40,282 nucleotides of DNA. Source: a virus. Shown here piece after piece: positions 31,275 to 37,901 of the stretch. Under the pieces are notes generated by a model. It saw only the letters and a program-made list of their open reading frames with translations. It had not been told where the DNA came from and did no database searches. The stretch covers positions 1 to 40,282 of the IMG/VR virus record IMGVR_UViG_3300021371_000041; one strand, written 5' to 3'. Every line of letters begins with the position of its first letter. Position 1 is the first letter of the stretch. The position numbers were made by a program, and so were the translations under genes.

Positions 31275-31310
31275 TCACTGGATTGCAAGGGGTTGCAGTC
31301 GGTCAAGAAT
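31275..31310 (-). pseudogene. relic of a second purC 3' end
   Basis: Twelve codons reading ILDRLQPLAIQ-stop, identical in protein to the last twelve codons of the intact purC (33231-33266). The DNA differs at five of 36 positions, all third codon positions (ATT/ATC, CTG/CTA, CCC/CCA, CTT/CTG, CAG/CAA). Upstream of this the frame continues without a match. It lies between purM and the terminator, about 2 kb from purC, and is the leftover of a diverged purC copy. Confidence 0.75.
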
Positions 31311-31352
31311 CTGACCGTTACCAGCATACACCGCATTTTGTCTCTCACATCT

Positions 31353-32282
31353 TCATTTAACTTCTCCAATAATCCAAGACCTCATACCAAATGGAGTATC
31401 AGCAATCAAAGATTGAGTTAGTGTTGCTACCTCTTGTGGCACAACTAAACAAAATCCAATACCACAGTTGAATACATTACGCATCTCATCCTCAGCAATG
31501 TCTCCTGCCTCCTGGATCTTGGTAAAGAGTTCTGGTCTCTCCCAAGCAGAGTAATCAACATCAACCGTAAGACCTGCTGGAAGGCATCGTGGGAGGTTCT
31601 CAGGCAGTCCTCCACCTGTAATGTGTGCCATGCCTAAGATAGGAACTTCATCCAACAGATATTGAATGAGACGGGCATAGATGGTGGTTGGCACTAACAA
31701 CTCTGGCATCTCCTTGTAGTAAATATAATTTCTCCACAGCATATCATTGATGAGTGTGTATCCATTACTATGAAGACCACTACTCTCAATACCAATGACT
31801 ACATCACCCACTTGAATGTTTCTGCCATCAATGATTTCGTTCTTCTCTACAATACCAGTGCAGAAACCAGCAAGGTCATAGTCAGTTGCTCTAAAGTGTT
31901 CAGCGGTCTCACCACCTAACAATTCCATCCCTGCCATAGCACAACCAACATTAATTCCATACACAATGTCACTGACGTTAGCATCAAGTGATTTAGTAGA
32001 GATATAATCCAGAAAATATAATGGTTTAGCACCAGAACATATAACGTCATTGACGCACATAGCAACGAGATCCTGACCAATAGTTGTATAATCACGGGCA
32101 ATCCTACAGATATTAATTTTAGTTCCGACACCATCAGCACCAGATACCAACACGGGTTTCTCATATCCTGATGGGATCTCCATCATTCCACTAAACCCAC
32201 CAACACTAGGTGCTAGTGCTTTGATATACTCTACAAAGGAACGTCCCTTGATAATATCAACTCCAGAAGTTTTGTAGTCCAT
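31353..32282 (-). CDS. purM: phosphoribosylaminoimidazole synthetase (AIR synthetase)
   Basis: A 309-residue enzyme closing the imidazole ring in purine synthesis (FGAM to AIR, ATP-dependent). Motifs: S47-GADGVGTK-55, DLVAMCVND (71-79), GGETAE (123-128), GLHSNG and HITGGGLPENLPR, ending with FNCGIGF. Slightly shorter than bacterial PurM (about 340) but complete. The start is coupled to the preceding gene as TAATG. Cyanophage copies are thought to keep up purine supply for DNA synthesis. Downstream it runs into the purC relic and terminator. Confidence 0.93.
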   Translation of the reverse strand: MDYKTSGVDIIKGRSFVEYIKALAPSVGGFSGMMEIPSGYEKPVLVSGADGVGTKINICRIARDYTTIGQDLVAMCVNDVICSGAKPLYFLDYISTKSLDANVSDIVYGINVGCAMAGMELLGGETAEHFRATDYDLAGFCTGIVEKNEIIDGRNIQVGDVVIGIESSGLHSNGYTLINDMLWRNYIYYKEMPELLVPTTIYARLIQYLLDEVPILGMAHITGGGLPENLPRCLPAGLTVDVDYSAWERPELFTKIQEAGDIAEDEMRNVFNCGIGFCLVVPQEVATLTQSLIADTPFGMRSWIIGEVK

Positions 32283-32602
32283 TAGTAAATTTCTCCTTTA
32301 GCGATTTGTTCCTGATATCGAGACATGACATCACGCAAGTATTTTTCTGCTTTTCTTTTACTAAAACCTGCTAGTTTCCATACGATGTAGTCCACCGTTG
32401 GAATACAAATAGGATTCCAACCTACAAATCCATGTGTCTCTCCAGAATTCATAACCCAACAGGGAGCATCATCATTCTCAAGGTCTAATGATTTACGATA
32501 CTCTTCCTCACCAAACATAACAACTGCTCTCTCAGCAGCATTCAAACTCTTGAAGCAATCAAAAGCATTCTTTCTAATCTCATCAGGGATGTGGTGTTTC
32601 AT
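32282..32602 (-). CDS. hypothetical protein between nuclease and purM (106 aa)
   Basis: A 106-residue product starting MKHHIPDEIRKNAFDCFKSL, with a W/N-rich centre (CWVMNSGETHGFVGWNPICI) and a helical basic tail (KRKAEKYLRDVMSRYQEQIA). It is five bases after the nuclease gene and coupled to purM. No known family. The helix-turn-helix-like C-terminus (LAGFSKRKAEKYLRDVM) could bind DNA, weakly supported. Confidence 0.65.
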   Translation of the reverse strand: MKHHIPDEIRKNAFDCFKSLNAAERAVVMFGEEEYRKSLDLENDDAPCWVMNSGETHGFVGWNPICIPTVDYIVWKLAGFSKRKAEKYLRDVMSRYQEQIAKGEIY

Positions 32603-32607
32603 TTAAT

Positions 32608-33234
32608 TTAAATTCTATAAGTAACCTTGAATTTTTCATAATCTTTTTTTAATTCTGATAATGACATTCCAGTTTTATCAGGTAAGTCTTTTACTGGAAC
32701 TAACCATATTACATCATCCATAATGCTAATGAATGCCATATAATCAACCAAGTGTTTGTAAAGTTGTTTATCAGTATGATTTGTCATAAGATGAAAAGAC
32801 ATCTTTCCAGTTTGTGCAGTTGATTTTACCTGAACTCTTTCAAAATTTTTCCCATCTTTTGAGATGATAAAATCAGATCCCCAAATATCTTCAACTGGTG
32901 TGTAAACTTGATAACCTTTTACCATCATCAAGTTTTTAAATTTATCCTCACAAATTCTTCCAAGACCCTTTTTTAGTGTAGCAATCTTAACATCTTCAGC
33001 ATTGAACAAACTATTTTTAAGAGTTTGATTTATACCAATCACATCTTGGTATTTTTTCTTTGCTTCAATAATTGCTTCATCTTTATTTTTAGTTTTAAGA
33101 GACCAATGAGTTCCCCTCTTCCATCCAGGTTTTTTTAAGATGTGAAGATACCAAATTGGTTTTCCATATCTTAAAAAAATAGTAGCATCTGGATCATCGT
33201 TAAATCGTGTCGCATTTTGGAAGACCTCACTCAT
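32608..33234 (-). CDS. PD-(D/E)XK nuclease, homing-endonuclease-like
   Basis: A 208-residue protein. The nuclease core: E96 (GRICEDKFKNLM), then W118-GSDFII with D121, and F131-ERVQVKSTA with Q135-V-K137, a D...Q-x-K version of the PD-(D/E)XK motif, as in I-Ssp6803I-like phage and cyanobacterial endonucleases. The N-terminal 65 residues (WYLHILKKPGWKRGTHWSLK, AIIEAKKKYQDVIG) look like a separate DNA-binding arm. The start overlaps the purC stop (ATGA) and it sits between purC and purM, a place where a free-standing homing endonuclease could have landed. Family by motif; homing activity is inference. Confidence 0.65.
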   Translation of the reverse strand: MSEVFQNATRFNDDPDATIFLRYGKPIWYLHILKKPGWKRGTHWSLKTKNKDEAIIEAKKKYQDVIGINQTLKNSLFNAEDVKIATLKKGLGRICEDKFKNLMMVKGYQVYTPVEDIWGSDFIISKDGKNFERVQVKSTAQTGKMSFHLMTNHTDKQLYKHLVDYMAFISIMDDVIWLVPVKDLPDKTGMSLSELKKDYEKFKVTYRI

Positions 33235-33929
33235 TGGATTGCCAGTGGTTGTAGTCGGTCAAGGATATAACGATAGGCAGGGACAATATCACCTTCATCG
33301 TTTCTGAATAGATCTTTATCAAATCTCTCATCACCACCAATCTTCCACAATCTCATACTATCAGGACTGATCTCATCGGCAAGGAGCAACTCACCATGAG
33401 CAGTGTATCCATACTCAATCTTAAAGTCAACCAGATCAATGCCCATGATGTAGAACATCTGACGAAGGTAGTCATTGATCCGTAATGTCATCTCAATGAA
33501 AGGTTCAGGATCATATCCCATTAGTTTCACACGATCTCTCGTAAGTAATGGGTCATGCTTACTATCATCCTTCAGGAAAAACTCAACAATAGGATGTGGT
33601 AGTGAGTAACCTTCTTGGAGAGTTGTCTCACGAACAATAGATCCAGCAGCACGATTACGACAGATAACTTCCAGTGGAACAATATCTACCTTCTTACAAA
33701 TCATCTTGTTAGCACCAACCATATTAATATAATGTGTTGGGATATGTTCTTTGGCAAGTGTCTCAAAGATAAGAGCAGAGATACTACAACAAAGAGAACC
33801 TTTACCCAGTGGATGATCAACCATCTCACCATTACCAGCAGTTACCTTATCGTGATACTCAATGATGACTTGTTGGGCATCATCACCTTGATAAACTGTT
33901 TTAACTTTACCTTCAATAATTACTTTCAT
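33231..33929 (-). CDS. purC: SAICAR synthetase
   Basis: A 232-residue enzyme that joins CAIR and aspartate (ATP-dependent). Motifs: start IIEGKVKTVYQG, then DHPLGKGSLCCSIS, EVICRNRAAGSIVRE (residues about 88-102), LMGYDPEPFIEMTLRINDYL, GIDLVDFKIEYG and ADEISPDSMRLW. Full length for the family. Start couples to the previous stop as ATGA and its stop couples to the nuclease gene the same way. Its last twelve codons recur as a relic at 31275-31310. Confidence 0.94.
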   Translation of the reverse strand: MKVIIEGKVKTVYQGDDAQQVIIEYHDKVTAGNGEMVDHPLGKGSLCCSISALIFETLAKEHIPTHYINMVGANKMICKKVDIVPLEVICRNRAAGSIVRETTLQEGYSLPHPIVEFFLKDDSKHDPLLTRDRVKLMGYDPEPFIEMTLRINDYLRQMFYIMGIDLVDFKIEYGYTAHGELLLADEISPDSMRLWKIGGDERFDKDLFRNDEGDIVPAYRYILDRLQPLAIQ

Positions 33930-34315
33930 CCGTCACACCATCCCATAACTTCACAACCTTCATCTAATAACATTTCTTCTTTGATACCATTTACCTTACA
34001 TACTTCCCAGTCTTCATATGTACAATCACGAAGATACTTTCCATCCTTATCATGCACTGAAGCATATTGTTGAATGTAAAGATCCCACTTCAATCCTCTC
34101 TCTTTATATTCATCATAGTAATCATCATCTTTATAAAGACCCTCCCAGTCAATAGGTTCAACATCCATGCCCCTCTCTAATCCATACTTATCCACACATT
34201 CATCAGTCAACCACAAATAACCACTGTGATTCTGATCCCAGTTGTAATACTCACCATCAACCTCATCTAACATGTCAAGGTCAGATTGTTCTGTTAAATC
34301 GTATTCGTGTGTCAT
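33926..34315 (-). CDS. acidic hypothetical protein (129 aa)
   Basis: A 129-residue very acidic product rich in Asp, Glu, Tyr and Trp (starting MTHEYDLTEQSDLDMLDEVD, later DWEGLYKDDDYYDEYKERGL). It overlaps both neighbours by ATGA. Acidic small proteins of this kind can be DNA mimics, but no such family is recognised here. Confidence 0.65.
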   Translation of the reverse strand: MTHEYDLTEQSDLDMLDEVDGEYYNWDQNHSGYLWLTDECVDKYGLERGMDVEPIDWEGLYKDDDYYDEYKERGLKWDLYIQQYASVHDKDGKYLRDCTYEDWEVCKVNGIKEEMLLDEGCEVMGWCDG

Positions 34316-34512
34316 GAATCATCCTCAGCTTTGTAGGTAATTGTGATTTGATGATATACTTCATCCTTATTGTCACTGTTATATACATGACAGCGTTCTA
34401 CCTTAGCATCTAATAGTTTCTCAATATTATTGAGTTGCCATTCAAAAGCATACTTTTTAAATCCATCATCCATCCAAGATTTATTTGATCCTGGTGTGTT
34501 AAAATCATCCAT
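34312..34512 (-). CDS. small hypothetical protein (66 aa)
   Basis: A 66-residue product starting MDDFNTPGSNKSWMDDGFKK and ending in a beta-rich stretch (EVYHQITITYKAEDDS). It starts on the purS stop (TAATG). Function unknown. Confidence 0.6.
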   Translation of the reverse strand: MDDFNTPGSNKSWMDDGFKKYAFEWQLNNIEKLLDAKVERCHVYNSDNKDEVYHQITITYKAEDDS

Positions 34513-34787
34513 TATTCAATACCTGGTGGGAAAGTTTCAATCTCAGTCAGTTCGTAGTCCCAGTCTTCCATGACTGTATTGGCAAGGAATCTATCTGAAA
34601 GCATTTCAATTTCTTTCTCGGCATACTCTCTGCTAGGTGCCTCCAACCAAATATCAATGACCTTACCCAATCTAAGTTTCTTAATATTGAGTTCAGACAA
34701 TCGCTTACAAGCGTCTCTCACGGCGTTACCCGGAGAGTCATCAACCTGAGATCGTAGTCGGATGAATACTAATGCTTGAAATTTCAT
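34512..34787 (-). CDS. purS: FGAM synthase subunit PurS
   Basis: A 91-residue protein with the PurS pattern: MKFQALVFIRLRSQVDDSPG, then GNAVRDACKRLSELNI and KKLRLGKVIDIWLEA, ending MLSDRFLANTVMEDWDYEL (compare the LLANPVIEDY motif of bacterial PurS). PurS works with PurQ and PurL to make FGAM, the step before PurM. PurL is not in the window. The start overlaps the preceding small gene's stop as ATGA. Confidence 0.88.
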   Translation of the reverse strand: MKFQALVFIRLRSQVDDSPGNAVRDACKRLSELNIKKLRLGKVIDIWLEAPSREYAEKEIEMLSDRFLANTVMEDWDYELTEIETFPPGIE

Positions 34788-34960
34788 GGTCGGTTGATCT
34801 CAGCAAGGATTTCGGCAAGTGCTTCATTGATAATTTGCTTCAACTCCATACGTTCTTCTGGTGTGAAGATAGTACGTGTCTTTACTGGCATAGGAGCATA
34901 ACTACTTGGTTTCTTTGATTTACCAGGAAAACTCATTCCCTGCGTGTCAATTTTGTCCAT
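34784..34960 (-). CDS. small basic hypothetical protein (58 aa)
   Basis: ATG at 34960 gives MDKIDTQGMSFPGKSKKPSS, then YAPMPVKTRTIFTPEERMEL and a C-terminal helix ending AEILAEINRP. It overlaps purS by 4 bases (ATGA) and the Zn-finger-like gene by 14. A helical C-terminus and a disordered basic N-terminus are apparent. Function unknown. Confidence 0.6.
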   Translation of the reverse strand: MDKIDTQGMSFPGKSKKPSSYAPMPVKTRTIFTPEERMELKQIINEALAEILAEINRP

Positions 34961-35099
34961 TGTTCTTTTTCACCCAGCAAGGTTTACATAACGAATTCTT
35001 GTATCTTTTCTCGGATGGGACATAGCATCCGACCTGAGGTGTTTTATTCGCTGGAAACATTTTACCACACCCAGAGCATTTTGTCTCCCACATTTTCAT
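34947..35099 (-). CDS. small zinc-ribbon-like protein (50 aa)
   Basis: ATG at 35099 gives MKMWETKCSGCGKMFPANKT, then VPSEKRYKNSLCKPCWVKKN. Two CxxC pairs (C8/C11 and C38/C41) about 27 residues apart form a zinc-ribbon pattern, as in phage nuclease-associated or RNA-polymerase-binding zinc fingers. The start overlaps the previous stop as ATGA. The fold is likely; the target is unknown. Confidence 0.65.
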   Translation of the reverse strand: MKMWETKCSGCGKMFPANKTPQVGCYVPSEKRYKNSLCKPCWVKKNNGQN

Positions 35100-35395
35100 A
35101 ATGTTCTCTCTAATCTGTTTGTTGCTTGATCTGGGAAGTCTCTAGGACGACTATCACCAGCATTATCAGTTTTAGGAGAACCTTCATTCGCCTTCATTGT
35201 ATGCTGGTAGTTTGGTCTTGGGTATCTAATACAGAATGGATCTGGCATCCAGTATGTTACCTGCCATTCTTGTTCAGGATTTAACTCTAGATGCTTCTCT
35301 ACACTATGAGAGAAAATACCAATTTGGATGTATCCATCGTGACTGAGACATCTACCATCACCAATGTCAACTAGGAATAGCATCTTACTACTCAT
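35096..35395 (-). CDS. hypothetical protein (99 aa)
   Basis: A 99-residue product starting MSSKMLFLVDIGDGRCLSHD, beta-rich to about residue 60 (EWQVTYWMPDPFCIRYPRPN), then a disordered tail (MKANEGSPKTDNAGDSRPRD). Coupled at both ends by ATGA overlaps. No family recognised. Confidence 0.6.
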   Translation of the reverse strand: MSSKMLFLVDIGDGRCLSHDGYIQIGIFSHSVEKHLELNPEQEWQVTYWMPDPFCIRYPRPNYQHTMKANEGSPKTDNAGDSRPRDFPDQATNRLERTL

Positions 35396-35523
35396 AGCAC
35401 TTCTTGCTCTGGATTAAGATTTTTTACGAATTGCACAGGATCCTTTTCAGACTTGTGAACCCAATGATAACGCATCATCTCAAAAATGAGATCCCATGTT
35501 TGGATACTGACATAATCCTTCAT
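35392..35523 (-). CDS. small hypothetical protein (43 aa)
   Basis: ATG at 35523 gives MKDYVSIQTWDLIFEMMRYH and ends QFVKNLNPEQEVL. Start and stop both overlap neighbours by 4 bases, which supports it. Helical, function unknown. Confidence 0.55.
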   Translation of the reverse strand: MKDYVSIQTWDLIFEMMRYHWVHKSEKDPVQFVKNLNPEQEVL

Positions 35524-35624
35524 GTGTGTCTCGCAGCAAGTTCCTTCAGTTCCTTCGCTGTGAGTTTATCTAATTGCTCTGTAAAGTGATCCAGTAGCAG
35601 TTGTTTGTATTGTTTCTTAGTCAT
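35520..35624 (-). CDS. small helical hypothetical protein (34 aa)
   Basis: ATG at 35624 gives MTKKQYKQLLLDHFTEQLDK then LTAKELKELAARHT, an evident amphipathic helix. It overlaps the preceding gene by 8 bases and the next by 4. Short, but the packing is consistent with a real gene. Confidence 0.5.
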   Translation of the reverse strand: MTKKQYKQLLLDHFTEQLDKLTAKELKELAARHT

Positions 35625-35793
35625 TGTATTGTTTAATCAATCGTTCAACTTGCTTTTTGTCACATCCACAAGGAGCATTTCGCAAACATCGCAAAATACA
35701 CTCAGTATCTGTGATAGTGGGTTTTATCGTAAATCCCCATTTGTCAACTTCACCTTCAATAGGTGCTTCGCATGGATCAAATTCATGTGGCAT
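35617..35793 (-). CDS. small Cys-rich hypothetical protein (58 aa)
   Basis: The start at 35793 (MPHEFDPCEAPIEGEVDKWG) is coupled to the preceding gene as TAATG; the longer frame starts at a TTG. The C-terminal part TECILRCLRNAPCGCDKKQV carries four closely spaced cysteines that could bind zinc or an Fe-S cluster. No family recognised. Confidence 0.6.
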   Translation of the reverse strand: MPHEFDPCEAPIEGEVDKWGFTIKPTITDTECILRCLRNAPCGCDKKQVERLIKQYND

Positions 35794-36107
35794 TAGTCTC
35801 TTTGCCTCCAATCTTTTGGTTTGTCTTGTTTAAACCAATCCTTAATATCATCAGCATCAGTGAATCCCTTCTTATGATTGGATGGATCGGGATCACCTAA
35901 CCCCATCCGATTAAGAAAATCGTCGGTACTACCTTCCTCAATCTTATATGTGATTTGACGACGTGCCATCTTTAACATCTCATTAGCAGATGTATTTGCC
36001 TTTGCTAACTTATTCGCCCAAATCATATCAGACAATTTTACTTCTTCTCCATTCGCAATACATTTACAAATAAATTCTAGTCGTAGTCTATATTGTGTAG
36101 ATAACAT
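35793..36107 (-). CDS. hypothetical protein (104 aa), first gene after a terminator
   Basis: A 104-residue product starting MLSTQYRLRLEFICKCIANG, helical, with the tail DADDIKDWFKQDKPKDWRQR. It is the first gene downstream of the strong terminator at 36144-36165 and probably heads the purine-containing transcript, but no clear promoter is visible in between. Function unknown. Confidence 0.65.
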   Translation of the reverse strand: MLSTQYRLRLEFICKCIANGEEVKLSDMIWANKLAKANTSANEMLKMARRQITYKIEEGSTDDFLNRMGLGDPDPSNHKKGFTDADDIKDWFKQDKPKDWRQRD

Positions 36108-36143
36108 ACGCTACTCATTCCCACGTAATTATTTAGAACCATG

Positions 36144-36165
36144 AAAAAAGGGACACGAATGTCCC
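36144..36165 (-). terminator. strong intrinsic terminator with UUCG loop
   Basis: Minus strand GGGACA-TTCG-TGTCCC followed by TTTTTT, a perfect six-pair stem with the extra-stable UUCG tetraloop. It ends the beta-barrel gene's transcript. A second inverted repeat (GAGAC/GTCTC) lies just upstream near 36184-36212. Confidence 0.9.
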
Positions 36166-36220
36166 CTTGGGTGTTCCGACTTTTGTAGAGACCGCACGAA
36201 AGGAGTCTCCACATTATTTA

Positions 36221-36592
36221 TCAGAAGCTGTACTTCAGACCCAACTTAGTACCGTAACCACGGTCAACGTTGCTATCACCACTACCAACGAAGGAGACTT
36301 CGCCGTATGCGCCAAGTGCCTCGGTCAAACCGATGCCAAGACCTGCCTTACCAGAAGGAACGGTGTCGCTCTCAGCACCGTCAGGAGAGACTACAGTAGC
36401 ACCACCTTGGACATAGTATGATGCGTTCTCACCAAAAGCACCTTCGTAACCTACGTGAAGGTCAGTTGCAGTGCCATTGTAGTTTGATCCCGTGAAACCG
36501 GAGTTGGCTTCTACGTTAACGTATGGTCCTGCGAAAGCAGCACCAGCAGATACGGACAGGGCAGCGGTTGCTGCGAATACAGATTTGATCAT
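36221..36592 (-). CDS. secreted small beta-barrel outer-membrane-like protein
   Basis: A 123-residue product with a signal peptide (MIKSVFAATAALSVSAGAAF, cleavage AFA/GPY at residue 21) and a mature part of alternating strands (NVEANSGFTGSNYN, YVQGGATVV, AYGEVSFVGSG) ending in GYGTKLGLKYSF, the terminal Phe typical of outer-membrane barrels. It is a complete single-gene unit with a sigma70 promoter, a late box and its own terminator. It may alter the host envelope during infection (superinfection exclusion or release); the function is inferred. GC content is higher than in the fibre genes. Confidence 0.65.
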   Translation of the reverse strand: MIKSVFAATAALSVSAGAAFAGPYVNVEANSGFTGSNYNGTATDLHVGYEGAFGENASYYVQGGATVVSPDGAESDTVPSGKAGLGIGLTEALGAYGEVSFVGSGDSNVDRGYGTKLGLKYSF

Positions 36593-36622
36593 TGTTGTTT
36601 AATTACCTTTGTTTACTTGCGG

Positions 36623-36630
36623 AATTTATA
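36623..36630 (-). promoter_or_regulatory. late-promoter-like box (TATAAATT)
   Basis: TATAAATT lies 31 bases upstream of the ATG at 36592, flanked by a GCGG/CCGC inverted repeat. It differs by one base from the T4-type late box and would give late expression in addition to the upstream sigma70 promoter. Confidence 0.5.
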
Positions 36631-36643
36631 CCCGCAGATGATG

Positions 36644-36663
36644 GATCGGTTCGACTCCCGATC
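36644..36663 (-). promoter_or_regulatory. inverted repeat at the transcript start
   Basis: GATCGG-(8)-CCGATC lies just downstream of the -10 box at 36674-36679, so it would form a hairpin at the very 5' end of the early message or act as an operator. The loop bases mimic a tRNA T-loop on the plus strand by chance. Confidence 0.4.
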
Positions 36664-36673
36664 GCATGAATAT

Positions 36674-36702
36674 ATTATAGCAGAAGACGCTCGATGCGTC
36701 AA
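36674..36702 (-). promoter_or_regulatory. strong sigma70 promoter (TTGACG-17-TGCTATAAT)
   Basis: Minus strand TTGACG (36702-36697), 17 bases, TATAAT (36679-36674) preceded by TGC. It drives the beta-barrel gene early in infection. The remaining 36703-36836 shows no gene and no clear terminator for the upstream structural gene. Confidence 0.85.
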
Positions 36703-36836
36703 CCAGGTTATGCAAGTAATTGCGGCACTCGCCTGATTTGCTACAAGAGTAATTTATCACACCAAAACCCCAAAAACAACAGGGCTTGTGCCAGTTTACC
36801 ATACGGATATCAGATGGTTATGATAATATAAACTTA

Positions 36837-37901
36837 TTAATTTAAAAGTATTAGAGCACCAGTAATAGCAACATTTCCAGTAGCAGCAATGGATATGGTA
36901 GTGCCTGCTGTTTGAGTTATAGCAGAACCTGCTGTTTGAGATATATTAGTGCTTGCTGTTTGAGTTATAGCAGCACCAGCATTTTGAGTTATAGAAGCAC
37001 CTGCTGTTTGATCTATAGCACCGCCTGCAGTAATACTTGCGAGACTACCCGCAGAGAATAAAATAGCATCTGTTGCTTTTACAGAAGCACCGCCAATAAG
37101 AGTGTTGACACTATAAGAATTATCTCTCGCTTTGATTAGTGGAGGTGTTCCTGGTTTTCCCGCAATGACAGTTTGCGATACACCACCAACCCATTGCTTA
37201 TAATCACCAAGAATAGACCAATTAACATGTCCAGGAGAAACAATGTTTTGTGATGCTCTAGGATCAAATTGTACAGATGTTTCTTCACCAGCACCAAATG
37301 TCATCTTCTGACCAAAGACAATATCTTTTTTGTTGTCTACAATTTGCTCAATAGTGCCAGCACTCATTTGAATAGTGCCACCACCATTAGATCCTGCCTG
37401 AATGAATACTTGTGATTTTCCAATCAAAAATAATTCTTCTTCAGCAGTAATGATAATTTTCTGTGCTTTAATATGCCTTTCACTACCAGTAGCTTCTTCT
37501 ACAATATCACCATACGCAATAATGTTTAATGCTTCATCACCATCATCGCCACAATTATATTCAATGTGAGTTACTTGCTCATGTTTTTGTTGCTGTCCAT
37601 GAGTGTGTATACACAATTTTCCACTGGAAGCACCCTTTTCTACATTTTTTTCTCCAGTAACAATAACAATAGACCCATTGTTTTGGAGTGATAAAAACCC
37701 AGCAGTACCCTCAGGACCATCAATTCTTAGTGTTGATGTCTGACCATCAGGATACATGCGTTCATAGATCTGTGAACGAGTCAGCACACCTTTCCAACAT
37801 GTTGCGAAAACAGGTCCATTTGCTAGGCTCTGTGTTTCATCTGCCGTGGTTTGTTTGAAGATACCTGTGGGGTATTGATTAGCGGGTACAGCGTGTGACA
37901 T
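36837..37901 (-). CDS. gp5-like baseplate central spike protein (354 aa)
   Basis: The start at 37901 is coupled to the preceding stop as TAATG; it gives MSHAVPANQYPTGIFKQTTA. The N-terminal 110 residues form a gp27/VgrG-type OB-like region without the lysozyme domain of T4 gp5. The central part is beta-rich with QIVDNKKDIVFGQKMTFGAG. The last 60 residues have a clear octapeptide repeat (AAITQTAS-TNISQTAG-SAITQTAG-TTISIAAT), the triple-stranded needle seen in T4 gp5. It is encoded by five 24-base repeats at 36904-37023. A spike or needle of the tail tip, with confidence by repeat and context. Confidence 0.75.
   Translation of the reverse strand: MSHAVPANQYPTGIFKQTTADETQSLANGPVFATCWKGVLTRSQIYERMYPDGQTSTLRIDGPEGTAGFLSLQNNGSIVIVTGEKNVEKGASSGKLCIHTHGQQQKHEQVTHIEYNCGDDGDEALNIIAYGDIVEEATGSERHIKAQKIIITAEEELFLIGKSQVFIQAGSNGGGTIQMSAGTIEQIVDNKKDIVFGQKMTFGAGEETSVQFDPRASQNIVSPGHVNWSILGDYKQWVGGVSQTVIAGKPGTPPLIKARDNSYSVNTLIGGASVKATDAILFSAGSLASITAGGAIDQTAGASITQNAGAAITQTASTNISQTAGSAITQTAGTTISIAATGNVAITGALILLN
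36904..37023 (-). repeat. five tandem 24-base repeats in the spike gene
   Basis: Plus-strand unit CCTGCTGTTTGAGTTATAGCA plus three bases, five times with some variation, each giving one octapeptide of the beta-helical needle. Confidence 0.8.

Noticed and set aside
31207-31278. Longer N-terminus of the restriction endonuclease (start at 31278)
   Set aside because: These codons would be translated from within a terminator and upstream of the TATAAT box; the ATG at 31206 fits both.
36601-36670. Plus-strand tRNA-like 3' half (GGTTCGACTCC near 36649)
   Set aside because: There is no D-arm or paired acceptor upstream, and the bases belong to an inverted repeat just after a sigma70 promoter on the minus strand.
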